Shown: positions 56,349 to 64,000 of the stretch, piece after piece
How positions within the stretch are numbered: the first letter of the stretch is position 1
Layout: every line of letters begins with the position of its first letter
Origin: Propionibacterium sp. oral taxon 192 str. F0372
GTDB lineage: Bacteria > Actinomycetota > Actinomycetes > Propionibacteriales > Propionibacteriaceae
Length of the DNA: 64,000 bases
Reading direction: 5' to 3'
Assembly (NCBI RefSeq): GCF_000413315.1
Contig: NZ_KE340297.1
Location: 279,458-343,457 of the forward strand
Translations under genes and position numbers: made by a program
Notes under the pieces: generated by a model
What the model was told of the DNA's origin: nothing
The model's database searches: none
What the model saw: only the letters and a program-made list of their open reading frames with translations

Positions 56349-57722
56349 ATGGGTACAACTGGTCAACCACGCGCCAAGCAGCGATCACGGAATTCGCTTC
56401 ATTCCTGGGAAAGTTTCATCTCTATTCTTCTCATCATCTCCGGCACCCTTGTCACCGCACTGCTCGGCATCCTCATTCCGCCCGGCAGGTGGTACTCGAG
56501 CTGGATGAGCCTATGGATTGTCCTATTCGCACTTGCATTCTTCTTTATGATCAGAAATCTTCTCAATGAACGTCAGAAAAAACGCGGAACCCTGTACTAT
56601 CTGCGTTTCCTCGACAGTTCCATGTCTGATGTCCATGAGTCGACCCTTCGCGAAGCGAAGGATAAGTACATGGATCTTCGCACCATCACGTGGAGCTTCC
56701 CGCCATTTGACGAGATGTATGAGGAAACCAGTTACCGGCCGCAGATGCGGGACATATCCACTGGCGTCACTGGTTGCGCTCATGCCCTTGAGCAGGCGAT
56801 GAGCAACGACACGTTGGACACGCAGTTCACCTATGCCCCCAATGCGATCTTCCCTGCAGGGCTGGCGATTGGTTATCAAACCTATTTCATGGGCAACACT
56901 ACCTTCGTCGAGCTACCCGACGGCAGGGAGAATAAGGATCTGGGACAGTGGGAATTGCAACCGTGGGCCGTCTTCGAGGACGCCCCGACCGTGTCCACCA
57001 ATGATGATGAAGACGACGGCATTATCAGCTGGCCACCCGTGAAAGGCTGGTATGCACCACCGCAGCCAACTGGCGACGCCCCCGTGGCCCTCACATGGAC
57101 AACGAAACCCAAAGAACCCCTTCACCCTCTCCCGGAGTGCTGGAACATCCCGGAATCTAACCATTACGTGCTGGAATGGGCAGAAGACAGTGGATGCACG
57201 ATACCGAAGGATCAATCACCCAAGAGCAACAGGCAGATCAACGAATTCGCCGCCTGCTGCGCACGTTCCCTGTGGGAGGTCTCACAAAAACATCCTGATT
57301 CTCCCATCGTCTTGTGCACTCGATTGCCGAAGTCAGTTCAACTTGCCATCGGCTGGCGTCTGGCTCAGAAACTCGACAGACCTGGACCCCAGCGCGTGCC
57401 GTGGAATCCATGGAAGAACCTGATCACCGTACAGTTCGAGAAACCAGACCCAGGCAGAGGCTGGATCATCGTCCGGGCTCATCCTGCCCAGCCGCCCCTT
57501 GACGAGGTGGCCTTCATGCTCGACTTCGAGTCGACCACCAACGAGATGTTCGAGGAACCACCGAAAACACTGAAGCTACTGAGCCCACTAATTTTCTTTT
57601 GGATGATGTTGGGCTGCAGCCCGGTGTCGCGGCTGATGGCGTATCCGCGTCCAACACGGCTTGCTACTCGCAACCCGGTGTCACGGCTGATCGACTCTGT
57701 AGTGAGAAGAAGGAGACGCTGA
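56349..57722 (+). CDS. two-TM protein with possible SAVED-like C-terminal domain
   Basis: 457 residues behind a GGGAGGA site. Two membrane helices (about 20-43 and 52-70) are followed by a large cytoplasmic region. The segment HPDSPIVLCTRLPKSVQLAI then GWRLAQKLDRP resembles the SAVED ligand-binding domain of CBASS and CRISPR effectors (its small-residue, LP, G-x-x pattern). That match is by eye only. The order matches known 2TM-SAVED membrane effectors. It is the first gene of the defence-like block before csb1 and shares its orientation. Confidence 0.45.
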   Translation: MGTTGQPRAKQRSRNSLHSWESFISILLIISGTLVTALLGILIPPGRWYSSWMSLWIVLFALAFFFMIRNLLNERQKKRGTLYYLRFLDSSMSDVHESTLREAKDKYMDLRTITWSFPPFDEMYEETSYRPQMRDISTGVTGCAHALEQAMSNDTLDTQFTYAPNAIFPAGLAIGYQTYFMGNTTFVELPDGRENKDLGQWELQPWAVFEDAPTVSTNDDEDDGIISWPPVKGWYAPPQPTGDAPVALTWTTKPKEPLHPLPECWNIPESNHYVLEWAEDSGCTIPKDQSPKSNRQINEFAACCARSLWEVSQKHPDSPIVLCTRLPKSVQLAIGWRLAQKLDRPGPQRVPWNPWKNLITVQFEKPDPGRGWIIVRAHPAQPPLDEVAFMLDFESTTNEMFEEPPKTLKLLSPLIFFWMMLGCSPVSRLMAYPRPTRLATRNPVSRLIDSVVRRRRR

Positions 57723-57885
57723 TCTTCCCACCGGGGCTGCGCCCAGCAGCAGTGCACACATCGGAACGATAACGATGTTGGTATCAGCACACGCGGGCGA
57801 GCCATGGCGATAATGTCATCCCAAGCCGGTTGTTGACCCGACGAGCAGCGTCCGCCGTCGGAGCACAACCACTTCGGGGGGCGCC

Positions 57886-58251
57886 GTGCACGTTCGCAAG
57901 CTCATCAACTTGACACCGCACGATGTCGCCGTGTCCGCTCCCAGCGGCAAGTCAGCAGAACCTGCCCGATACCCGGCTCGCGGCACGGTGACCACGACGC
58001 TGATACCGAAGACGAACACCGCCAACAAGAAAAACCTGTTCGCCCGGCAGATGACCGAGAGCAAAACCGCCTTCACTGGCTACATCGTGGTGCCAGATAG
58101 CACGGACACGACGATGCTGGAGAAGACCGACCTGGTCTATTTCGGCGAGTGTGGCTCGGTACATGGCCTAGCGGATGCGCCCGAAGTTAGGCAACTGCTG
58201 ACGATGCCCAACCCGGTGTGCAATGCCTCGGTGTCCCCATGTGGGCGCTAA
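57886..58251 (+). CDS. hypothetical protein between SAVED-like and csb1 genes
   Basis: 121 residues from a GTG. It begins KLINLTPHDVAVSAPSGK and later has FTGYIVVPDSTDTTMLEKTD and LVYFGECGSVHGLA. This pattern (NLTPH..., a P-S-G turn, a VYIVS-like strand, a closing G) is seen in small mobile-element proteins of unknown function. 163 bases after the two-TM gene and 165 before csb1. Confidence 0.55.
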   Translation: MHVRKLINLTPHDVAVSAPSGKSAEPARYPARGTVTTTLIPKTNTANKKNLFARQMTESKTAFTGYIVVPDSTDTTMLEKTDLVYFGECGSVHGLADAPEVRQLLTMPNPVCNASVSPCGR

Positions 58252-58416
58252 CAAGCAGATTAGATACTCCTCGGGACCCGTGACCCCACAGCCCCAAAAT
58301 TGCCGGTGCCTTCTGCGAAGCTTTGACCATGCATCCGGAGTCGTGGGTGATCAAGGTGGCACCATCCTCGCCACTATGTCTACTGCTCAGCCCGCACCAC
58401 GAGAGGAGGACAAACG

Positions 58417-59547
58417 ATGAAAACCCTTGATTTCGGCACCTTGCGTGAAGCGGTCCGGGCCAGCCATGTGGCGATTCGCTGCCGCATAGAATTGCGGCCC
58501 GCCGACGGAGTCAACGACAAGGTCTTCCCTTCTTCCTTCACACCTTCTGTCGGCTCCCCCACCGGGTATGCGATGGAGGCCTACGTCGAGGATGGCGTGG
58601 AAAAGCTCAGTGTCCTGCTTGATTCGGTGGCCTCCAGCACCAGCCGTCATCATCTGGCGCTCCAAGAAGGCTTGGCCTCAAGAGAAATCACTTTCCCGAA
58701 CCCCTATGTCGATTTCACCGTCGACGAGGAACTCGTGGACATCGGCAGGGTCACCGCATTGCAGGCACCATACGGGCTCGCCGATGCCATCTTCGGTGAC
58801 TCGATGCTCGACGGCACCCTGTTCCGGTTCAGTGAGCTGGGCCATCGCATCACCGACGCCACACCGAACTCCGCCACCGCCTTATTCCTCGCCAATCCGG
58901 TCGCGTTGCTCATGGGCATGTGGGATTCCACAGACCCCAAAGGTGGGGTGGGCTCGAAATTTGAACGGGCTTTCGTCTCCGAGATCGTCGGATTGGGGGC
59001 ACGGCTGGGGGCCAAGGTCGCGGATTCAAGCAACCCATCGGGGGCCCATCACGAAAGCATCGCCTCGTCGATCAACCACCAGGTGGGCGAGATCACCATC
59101 GAAACAGCCATCCAGACCACGGTTATCTCCTTGGCTGCGCTTCGCAAACTCCACTTCCCCACCGATGCATCTGGTGCGGCACTCACGGGCTCGGCACGCA
59201 TCCGCGCCGAGATCGCTGCCCGCACCGCCATCGCAGCACTCGGGGTGGCGGCAATCGCTCATCAACGCGACTTCGGCTATGACCTCGGCTCCCGGTGCCT
59301 GCTGGTTCCTACCCAGGAGGCACACATGGAACTGGTGCCACGTGATGGCTCGACTCCGCCGGTGTTCACCATTGACCGGAAGGCCGCCAATAAGGTCTTG
59401 GAGGAGGCCGCGCTGGAATGCGCCGAAGCTGGGATGGCTTGGCCGGTTGATGAGATCCGGTTGGTTCCGGCGCCCAAGCTGTGCGAACTGATCAAACGAA
59501 GTCGTGCCCAGTCTCGCCAGTCCCCCACCAGCGGCCAAGGCGAATGA
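58417..59547 (+). CDS. csb1: type I-G (I-U) CRISPR Csb1/Cas7 protein
   Basis: 376 residues after a GAGGAGG site. Csb1/GSU0053 features: an N-terminal RIELRPADGVNDKVFPSSFT segment, NSATALFLANPVALLMGMWD, KGGVGSKFERAFVSEIVG, ASSINHQVGEI and the C-terminal LVPAPKLCELI. It is the Cas7 backbone subunit that would coat the crRNA. The stop overlaps the csb2 start. Confidence 0.92.
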   Translation: MKTLDFGTLREAVRASHVAIRCRIELRPADGVNDKVFPSSFTPSVGSPTGYAMEAYVEDGVEKLSVLLDSVASSTSRHHLALQEGLASREITFPNPYVDFTVDEELVDIGRVTALQAPYGLADAIFGDSMLDGTLFRFSELGHRITDATPNSATALFLANPVALLMGMWDSTDPKGGVGSKFERAFVSEIVGLGARLGAKVADSSNPSGAHHESIASSINHQVGEITIETAIQTTVISLAALRKLHFPTDASGAALTGSARIRAEIAARTAIAALGVAAIAHQRDFGYDLGSRCLLVPTQEAHMELVPRDGSTPPVFTIDRKAANKVLEEAALECAEAGMAWPVDEIRLVPAPKLCELIKRSRAQSRQSPTSGQGE

Positions 59548-60932
59548 TGCTGACCATCGAAGTCAACTTCTTGACCGGACGCTATGTTGCCTCGGCCCAC
59601 GATGACCGGGATGAACCCGAATGGCCGCCCCACCCTGCACGGCTGTTCTCGGCATTGGTCTCGGCGTGGGCCACAGCGCCCGCGGTATCCGACGAGGAAG
59701 AAGCCTTGCTGCGTCACCTTGAGCACTGCGGTGCCCCACGGATCGGCGTCGGCGAGGCACGAGAGGTTTTTTGCCTTGTTGATGCCAAACAGGCTGAGAA
59801 GACCCCAGCCGTGCCCAACCTAGTACCGGAAGTGATGCCGCAGGGCAGACCCAGGCAATCTCGTATGTTCTGGTCAATAACCCTGATCCCTGACCGCGAC
59901 GGGCGATGCATCGTCACCTACACGTGGGCAGACACCGAACTGAGCGACGCCCAACGCCATGTTCTTGACGCATTGTTGATGCGGGTCACCAGGCTCGGGC
60001 ACTCGTCGTCGCTGGTGAGCTGTCGGCTCCTGGACAATCCCGTCGCAGCGACCCACTGGCCCTCAGGTGCCACCGAGCTGCTGCGTACCGCCGGGGCGGG
60101 CCAACTCGACGCGCTCATCGAACATTTCCGGCGTCATCAGGGCTACCTGCCCCGTGCACTGCCAGCGGTCTCCACGCCGTATACGCCGACGACCACGCCG
60201 CCCAAGCCTCCAACCAATCGCGATCTTGGAGGTCACTGGTTCGGTTTCGAGATCCGGCCCCGCATCGGCGCCCATGGGCTTGCCAACCTGACCGGTACCA
60301 TCCGTCAGACTCTCCTCAAGGCGTGTGCCGTGACCGGGGCGACGCGGGGGCGCGATGTGTTCGTGCTGGGGCTGCCTAATGTCGGGAATCCCCACGCAAC
60401 CGGCGACCTGCTGGGTGGTGCGGTGATTCTTCCTCGCGACCTCACCCCCACGGAGCGCACGCCCCTGCTGCGGGCACTGTTCGCAACCCTCGACGGGGTG
60501 TCGCCGGTCACCGGCGCGAGTATGCCGCGCATCACCCGGGCAGGTGAGCAGACCCCGGCAACTTTGCAGAAAACCAGGTGGTCGAAGCCCTCCCGATACT
60601 GGTATTCGGCCATTCCGCTGGTGATCGCAGGATCGCCTGATCACAAACTGTCCCCGGCCGATTACGACATCTGGCTCACCGAATGGCTTACCCGATCGTG
60701 TACTCGGGCCGGGTTGCCCGCCCCTGTGAGCGTTGAGACCACCGGCCAACCGCTGCTCGTGGGGGCACGACCGGTCGGTGGTTTCCCGAAGGTCGTTCAA
60801 GCCGGGCGCCCACGCAGGCTCGTGCATGCGCGTATCGAGTTCGCTGATCCGGTCGCAGGCCCGTTGCTGGTCGGAGGCCAGCGCACCCTCGGTTTTGGGC
60901 TGATGGCTCCCACGGAGAGATGCCATGAGTGA
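59544..60932 (+). CDS. csb2: type I-G (I-U) CRISPR Csb2 (Cas5/Cas6-like)
   Basis: 462 residues from the ATG at 59544 overlapping the csb1 stop. The opening MLTIEVNFLTGRYVASAHDD and EWPPHPARLFSALVSAW is diagnostic of Csb2/GSU0054. LGLPNVGNPHATGDLLGGAV is the mid-protein motif, and the end GPLLVGGQRTLGFGLM is the glycine-rich RAMP loop. Probable crRNA-end-binding/processing subunit. Confidence 0.92.
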   Translation: MMLTIEVNFLTGRYVASAHDDRDEPEWPPHPARLFSALVSAWATAPAVSDEEEALLRHLEHCGAPRIGVGEAREVFCLVDAKQAEKTPAVPNLVPEVMPQGRPRQSRMFWSITLIPDRDGRCIVTYTWADTELSDAQRHVLDALLMRVTRLGHSSSLVSCRLLDNPVAATHWPSGATELLRTAGAGQLDALIEHFRRHQGYLPRALPAVSTPYTPTTTPPKPPTNRDLGGHWFGFEIRPRIGAHGLANLTGTIRQTLLKACAVTGATRGRDVFVLGLPNVGNPHATGDLLGGAVILPRDLTPTERTPLLRALFATLDGVSPVTGASMPRITRAGEQTPATLQKTRWSKPSRYWYSAIPLVIAGSPDHKLSPADYDIWLTEWLTRSCTRAGLPAPVSVETTGQPLLVGARPVGGFPKVVQAGRPRRLVHARIEFADPVAGPLLVGGQRTLGFGLMAPTERCHE

Positions 60933-61131
60933 CGTCGCATTGCGATTTCGCTGCCTTCTTCCATCAAGTACGAGGCTTCACCCTCCTCGGTTGGCAGGTG
61001 CAATTGGTGAGCACCTGATTCATTGCGCCACATACGCCGCAGAGACCAAAAGACCAGGGTTCGTTCTCTCCTACGCTTATGGCGTGGGATTCCACCATGT
61101 CTCGGAGGTATCGCATGAGCAATCTGCATGA
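60925..61131 (+). CDS. 68-aa ORF inside the cas operon
   Basis: Starts eight bases before the csb2 end and stops 17 bases inside the next gene. Sequence VALRFRCLLPSSTRLHPPRL...RPGFVLSYAYGVGFHH could be a beta-strand/helix opening of a RAMP fold. It may be a small subunit, or the N-terminal part of the following gene separated by a frameshift. Its stop beyond the next ATG, and a good ribosome site for that gene, favour a separate coupled gene. Confidence 0.55.
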   Translation: MSDVALRFRCLLPSSTRLHPPRLAGAIGEHLIHCATYAAETKRPGFVLSYAYGVGFHHVSEVSHEQSA

Positions 61132-61867
61132 AGAACACAGACCATCGGGTGTCGAGGCGTTCCGCTGGCGCTTGGTCACACCCCGCGGTTTCCGCGCGAA
61201 ATATGCGGTGTTGGCCACCGACCGATTGAGACAGGCGGTGGTGCACGGGCTCGATACCTCCACTGACCCGAACGATTTCCTTCTGGGCGGGCATAACGCC
61301 GACGAGCGAACCCGGCGACGGTGGGGGCGGCATGCGCACGCCCACTGGTTATGGACCGAGGACCGCGGTCGGATCAAAGATTTGGTGCTGTGGTCACCCA
61401 CTGGTTTGCCGAATGCCCAGGTACGCAGGGTGCTGTCGGTCAGCAAGCTACCTCGCTGGCCGGAGGAACCTGATGGGTATGTGGGAGGTGAGTTGCATCT
61501 GTACCAAGTCGGGCCCGGCAAGATGGTGCTGATGGACATGGGGCACTCGGTCGTGAGCAGTTGCTGGGAATCAGCGACTCCCCTGCTCACCACCTGGCAT
61601 TGCAAGCCTCACCAGGATTGGGGGGAGTTGATCGCTGCGTATCTCACCAGGGAGTTGGCGCACCGTTTCGGTGACGATGCGCCGCACCTGGTCGATCTTG
61701 AACTGACCGAGGAGAAGGGCTATTTCACCCGAAGATGGGACCCTGCAATGCCTGCTCACAAAGCGTTTTGGGTGGATCGGTTGGTATTGGATAATCCAAT
61801 ACCAGGCATCGTGTGCCTGGGTGCGTTGAGTCATTTCGGCTTTGGCAGGTTGATGCCGTATGAATGA
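61115..61867 (+). CDS. second RAMP protein, Cas6/Csb2-C-terminal-like
   Basis: 250 residues from an ATG at 61115 with GGAGG seven bases before. FLLGGHNADERTRRRWGRHA then HAHWLWTEDRGRIKDLVLWS (two adjacent His), CWESATPLLTTWHCK, and a closing VCLGALSHFGFGRLMPYE glycine-rich loop match the C-terminal half of Csb2/Cas6-type RAMPs. The His residues could be catalytic for crRNA cleavage. Its presence beside a full-length csb2 is unusual. Confidence 0.7.
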   Translation: MSNLHEEHRPSGVEAFRWRLVTPRGFRAKYAVLATDRLRQAVVHGLDTSTDPNDFLLGGHNADERTRRRWGRHAHAHWLWTEDRGRIKDLVLWSPTGLPNAQVRRVLSVSKLPRWPEEPDGYVGGELHLYQVGPGKMVLMDMGHSVVSSCWESATPLLTTWHCKPHQDWGELIAAYLTRELAHRFGDDAPHLVDLELTEEKGYFTRRWDPAMPAHKAFWVDRLVLDNPIPGIVCLGALSHFGFGRLMPYE

Positions 61868-63506
61868 GCAGATCGACCTCGTACCGGCGCGGATGGTCAA
61901 CGAGTATGTCTATTGTCCGCGCCTGTGCTACCTGCAGTGGGTCCAGCAACGCTGGGAGCACAACGATGACACCGCCCTCGGCGCCTTCCGCCACCACAGC
62001 GTCGACGGGAAGGGCGGGCGAATGCCTGCCCCGGGAGAAGAATCTCCACCGGATGCGACCTTTTCGGTTGCATTGTCTGATCCTGAATGGGGGTTGAGCG
62101 GTGTGATCGATCGTGTCGATCACACTGGTGGCCGCGCGATACCCGTGGATTTGAAGAAGGGCCATCCACGGATGGATGGCACCGCGTGGCCAGCAGACCA
62201 GGCGCAGATATGGTGCTACGCGGCGCTGCTGGAGGCCGCAGGATTCCTCGTCGATGAGGGTCATGTCTCTTACGACGAGGGGCACACCAGAATTCCGGTG
62301 GTGTGGGATGACACGGCCCGGGTGAGCTTGCGTGCGATGCTGTCGGAGATGCGAGTGGCCATGGGCCGCACGGAGGCACCCGCTCCATTATTGGATGATC
62401 CCCGGTGTCCGAGGTGCTCATTGGCAGGTCTGTGTCTACCGGATGAGATGAACGCGTTGCTGCATCGCAGTCAGGCGGAGCTTCACCGCATTCTTCCTCG
62501 TAACCCAAATGCCAGGCCGTTGTACGTGGTGGAGCAGGGATCGGTGGTCCGGGTGAAGGGCGGGCGCATCCAGGTGACTCTCAAGGATGAGGTTGTGGCC
62601 GATCTGCGCCTGATTGATGTGCAGCATGTGTGCGTCGTCGGTCATGTGCAGATCACGACGGAGGCATTGACGAGGCTTTGGGCCGTGGGTGCGACGGTGA
62701 TCTGGCTGAGCTACGGCGGATGGCTCAATGGGTGGTCGCAAGCTCATCCCGGAAAATACGTTGATCTAAGACGTCAGCAGGTTGCACGAGCCACCTCAGG
62801 GGGAGCTCAGATCGCGTCGGCGATCATCGCCGGAAAGATCCGCAACCAGCGGACGATGCTCATGCGCAATGCGAAACAGTGCGTGAGTACCCACGTGCTT
62901 GCCAGCCTGAAACAGTTGGCGATGGATGCGTCGGCCTGCGACGATACGGCATCGCTTTTGGGTTACGAGGGCACAGCAGCCAGGATGTATTTCGAGTATT
63001 TCGCGATGATGTTGTCTGACCAGCACTGGCGGGATTCGTTCCGGCAGGCTGGCCGGACCCGGCGTCCACCCACCGATCCAGTCAATGCCCTGCTCAGTTT
63101 CTGCTACTCGCTACTGGTCAAAGATCTTGTGGTGGCCTGCTTGGCCGTGGGTCTTGATCCTTACCTGGGAGTGCTGCACCGTTCACGCTATGGTCGTCCT
63201 GCAATGGCTCTTGATCTTGCGGAAGAGTTTCGCCCGATCATCGCTGACTCCGTGGTGATCCAGGTGCTCAACAATCACGAGGTCGACGAGAAATCATTCA
63301 TTGAACGCAATGCTGGTGTCCAGTTGACCTCAGCGGGACGCAAGGCAGTTCTCGAGGCCTATGAGCGACGAGTGCAGCAGGAGTTCAAGCATCCCACATT
63401 CGGGTATCGCATTAGTTATCGTAGAGCATTGGAGGTACAGGCCCGTATCATGGCTGCGATGTTCGTCGGTGAACTGCAGGATTATCCTCCCGTGGTGACG
63501 AGGTGA
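61860..63506 (+). CDS. cas4-cas1: Cas4-Cas1 fusion protein
   Basis: 548 residues. Residues of about 1-195 are Cas4: Cys19 in EYVYCPRLC, LSGVIDRVDHTGGRAIPVDL with the nuclease Asp and following Lys, and a closing CPRCSLAGLC cluster. From about 215 on it is Cas1 (LYVVEQGSVVRVKGGRIQVT; GYEGTAARMYFEYF with the catalytic Glu; LHRSRYGRPAMALDLAEEFR with His and acid). The fusion is typical of type I-G/I-U; it selects PAM-flanked spacers and integrates them. Overlaps the preceding gene by eight bases. Confidence 0.95.
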   Translation: MNEQIDLVPARMVNEYVYCPRLCYLQWVQQRWEHNDDTALGAFRHHSVDGKGGRMPAPGEESPPDATFSVALSDPEWGLSGVIDRVDHTGGRAIPVDLKKGHPRMDGTAWPADQAQIWCYAALLEAAGFLVDEGHVSYDEGHTRIPVVWDDTARVSLRAMLSEMRVAMGRTEAPAPLLDDPRCPRCSLAGLCLPDEMNALLHRSQAELHRILPRNPNARPLYVVEQGSVVRVKGGRIQVTLKDEVVADLRLIDVQHVCVVGHVQITTEALTRLWAVGATVIWLSYGGWLNGWSQAHPGKYVDLRRQQVARATSGGAQIASAIIAGKIRNQRTMLMRNAKQCVSTHVLASLKQLAMDASACDDTASLLGYEGTAARMYFEYFAMMLSDQHWRDSFRQAGRTRRPPTDPVNALLSFCYSLLVKDLVVACLAVGLDPYLGVLHRSRYGRPAMALDLAEEFRPIIADSVVIQVLNNHEVDEKSFIERNAGVQLTSAGRKAVLEAYERRVQQEFKHPTFGYRISYRRALEVQARIMAAMFVGELQDYPPVVTR

Positions 63507-63509
63507 CCG

Positions 63510-63794
63510 ATGAGCAGAACTCGTTATCTGATTGCTTACGACATCTGCAACCCACGCAGGCTCCGCCGGGTTGTTAAAATCATGGAAGCATACGGGCAAA
63601 GATTGCAGTACTCAGTTTTCTTGTGTGATTTGAGTCAGTCTGAACTTCTTTCGTGGCGCAGCGAGATTGTGCCCGAGCTCGTACAAGTGGAAGATTCTGT
63701 GGTTCTCATCGATCTCGGACCTCCCGGGTTTCGTCCGGTGGAGACTATTGGCACCCCACGACATCTGCCCAGTTCGGGAGCGGTGATCGTGTGA
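63510..63794 (+). CDS. cas2: CRISPR-associated endonuclease Cas2
   Basis: 94 residues starting MSRTRYLIAYDICNPRRLRR with the Cas2 Asp in YDI and the QYSVFLCDLS strand. It forms the integrase complex with Cas1. Follows the fusion gene by three bases. Confidence 0.95.
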   Translation: MSRTRYLIAYDICNPRRLRRVVKIMEAYGQRLQYSVFLCDLSQSELLSWRSEIVPELVQVEDSVVLIDLGPPGFRPVETIGTPRHLPSSGAVIV

Positions 63795-63964
63795 TGCGAG
63801 GTCTCCACTGCTGCGAGTGCTACGCGGGAGCGCTCGACCCCCTTGCCACGCGGGGATACGAGGCACATACAGCCGATGCATCGGCAACACTTGTGGGTAC
63901 TGGCGCGCGACCCCTCGCAACAGCTGCTAAAATCGCTAGTGCTTGCCCGCGTGTCGAGCGAGCC
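63795..63964 (+). promoter_or_regulatory. probable CRISPR leader
   Basis: 170 bases between cas2 and the putative first repeat, without an open frame of note. TGCTAAAATCGC near 63920 could be a -10 region for array transcription. Confidence 0.5.
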
Positions 63965-64000
63965 GTATCGCCCTCTGATTTAGAGGGCCCCTATTGAAGC
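63965..64000 (+). CRISPR. putative first CRISPR repeat (array continues beyond window)
   Basis: 36 bases beginning GTATCGCC and ending TATTGAAGC. It contains a 7-bp hairpin (GCCCTCT, loop GATTT, AGAGGGC at 63970-63988) and the ATTGAA(A/G)C end common to type I-C/I-U repeats. Location just after cas2 is where an array is expected. Only one copy is in the window, so this is a prediction. Confidence 0.6.

Overview
The window looks like chromosome from a moderately high-GC Actinomycetota, most plausibly Propionibacteriaceae (Cutibacterium/Propionibacterium-like). The support is marker families (DUF3073 beside purM, DUF3263, DUF4032, an actinobacterial groL under CIRCE control, an ArfA-like BON-OmpA protein) and gene order. 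I could not run a database search, so the taxonomy is inference.

Layout. 1-4.0 kb: a membrane-anchored secreted protein cut by the window edge, a PrsW-like membrane protein, tRNA-Asp and tRNA-Phe, an alpha/beta hydrolase and DUF3073. 4.1-12.9 kb: the purine genes purM and purF, a small membrane protein and an Nramp-like transporter. This block is partly duplicated in direct orientation around a gadB-gadC acid-resistance operon, and the redundant copies have eroded so that one intact copy of each gene remains. 13.1-15.8 kb: a hydroxyacid dehydrogenase, pdxH, an RpiB-family isomerase and a DUF1540 protein. 15.9-21.7 kb: a promoter and a 28-codon Cys-rich leader peptide, followed by a translationally coupled branched-chain-type ABC importer and a UroD/MtaA-like methyltransferase. 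This resembles a cysteine-attenuated sulfur-compound uptake operon. 21.8-32.2 kb: an unrecognised protein, an M20 dipeptidase, groL with two CIRCE operators, DUF3263, manA, a PPM-type methyltransferase, a secreted GH3 enzyme and a nitroreductase.

32.3-39.8 kb is a divergent six-gene cluster. One arm encodes a BON-OmpA protein, a huge acidic membrane protein ending in a coiled coil, and a degenerate RbsA-type double ATPase with a KAEQ-rich tail. The other arm encodes a Roadblock protein, an Aer-type PAS protein and a PhnD-like protein without a signal peptide. No transport permease is present, so I suspect an envelope or signalling complex. 40-42.8 kb: tRNA-Thr and an AT-richer orphan nuclease-toxin/immunity pair. 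43-48.2 kb: an MMPL transporter, a DedA protein and a T7SS-type Ntox28 toxin with a WXG-like partner and a CdiI-like immunity protein. 48.5-56.1 kb: a relic, a UgpC-type ATPase, metB-like, DUF4032, a UDP-glucose dehydrogenase and cysS.

56.3-64.0 kb: a two-TM protein with a possible SAVED-like C-terminus, a small protein, then a compact CRISPR operon of type I-G (formerly I-U) character: csb1 (cas7), csb2, a 68-codon ORF, a second RAMP/Cas6-like gene, a cas4-cas1 fusion and cas2. The last 36 bases of the window look like the first CRISPR repeat. Neither cas3 nor csx17/cas8 is visible.
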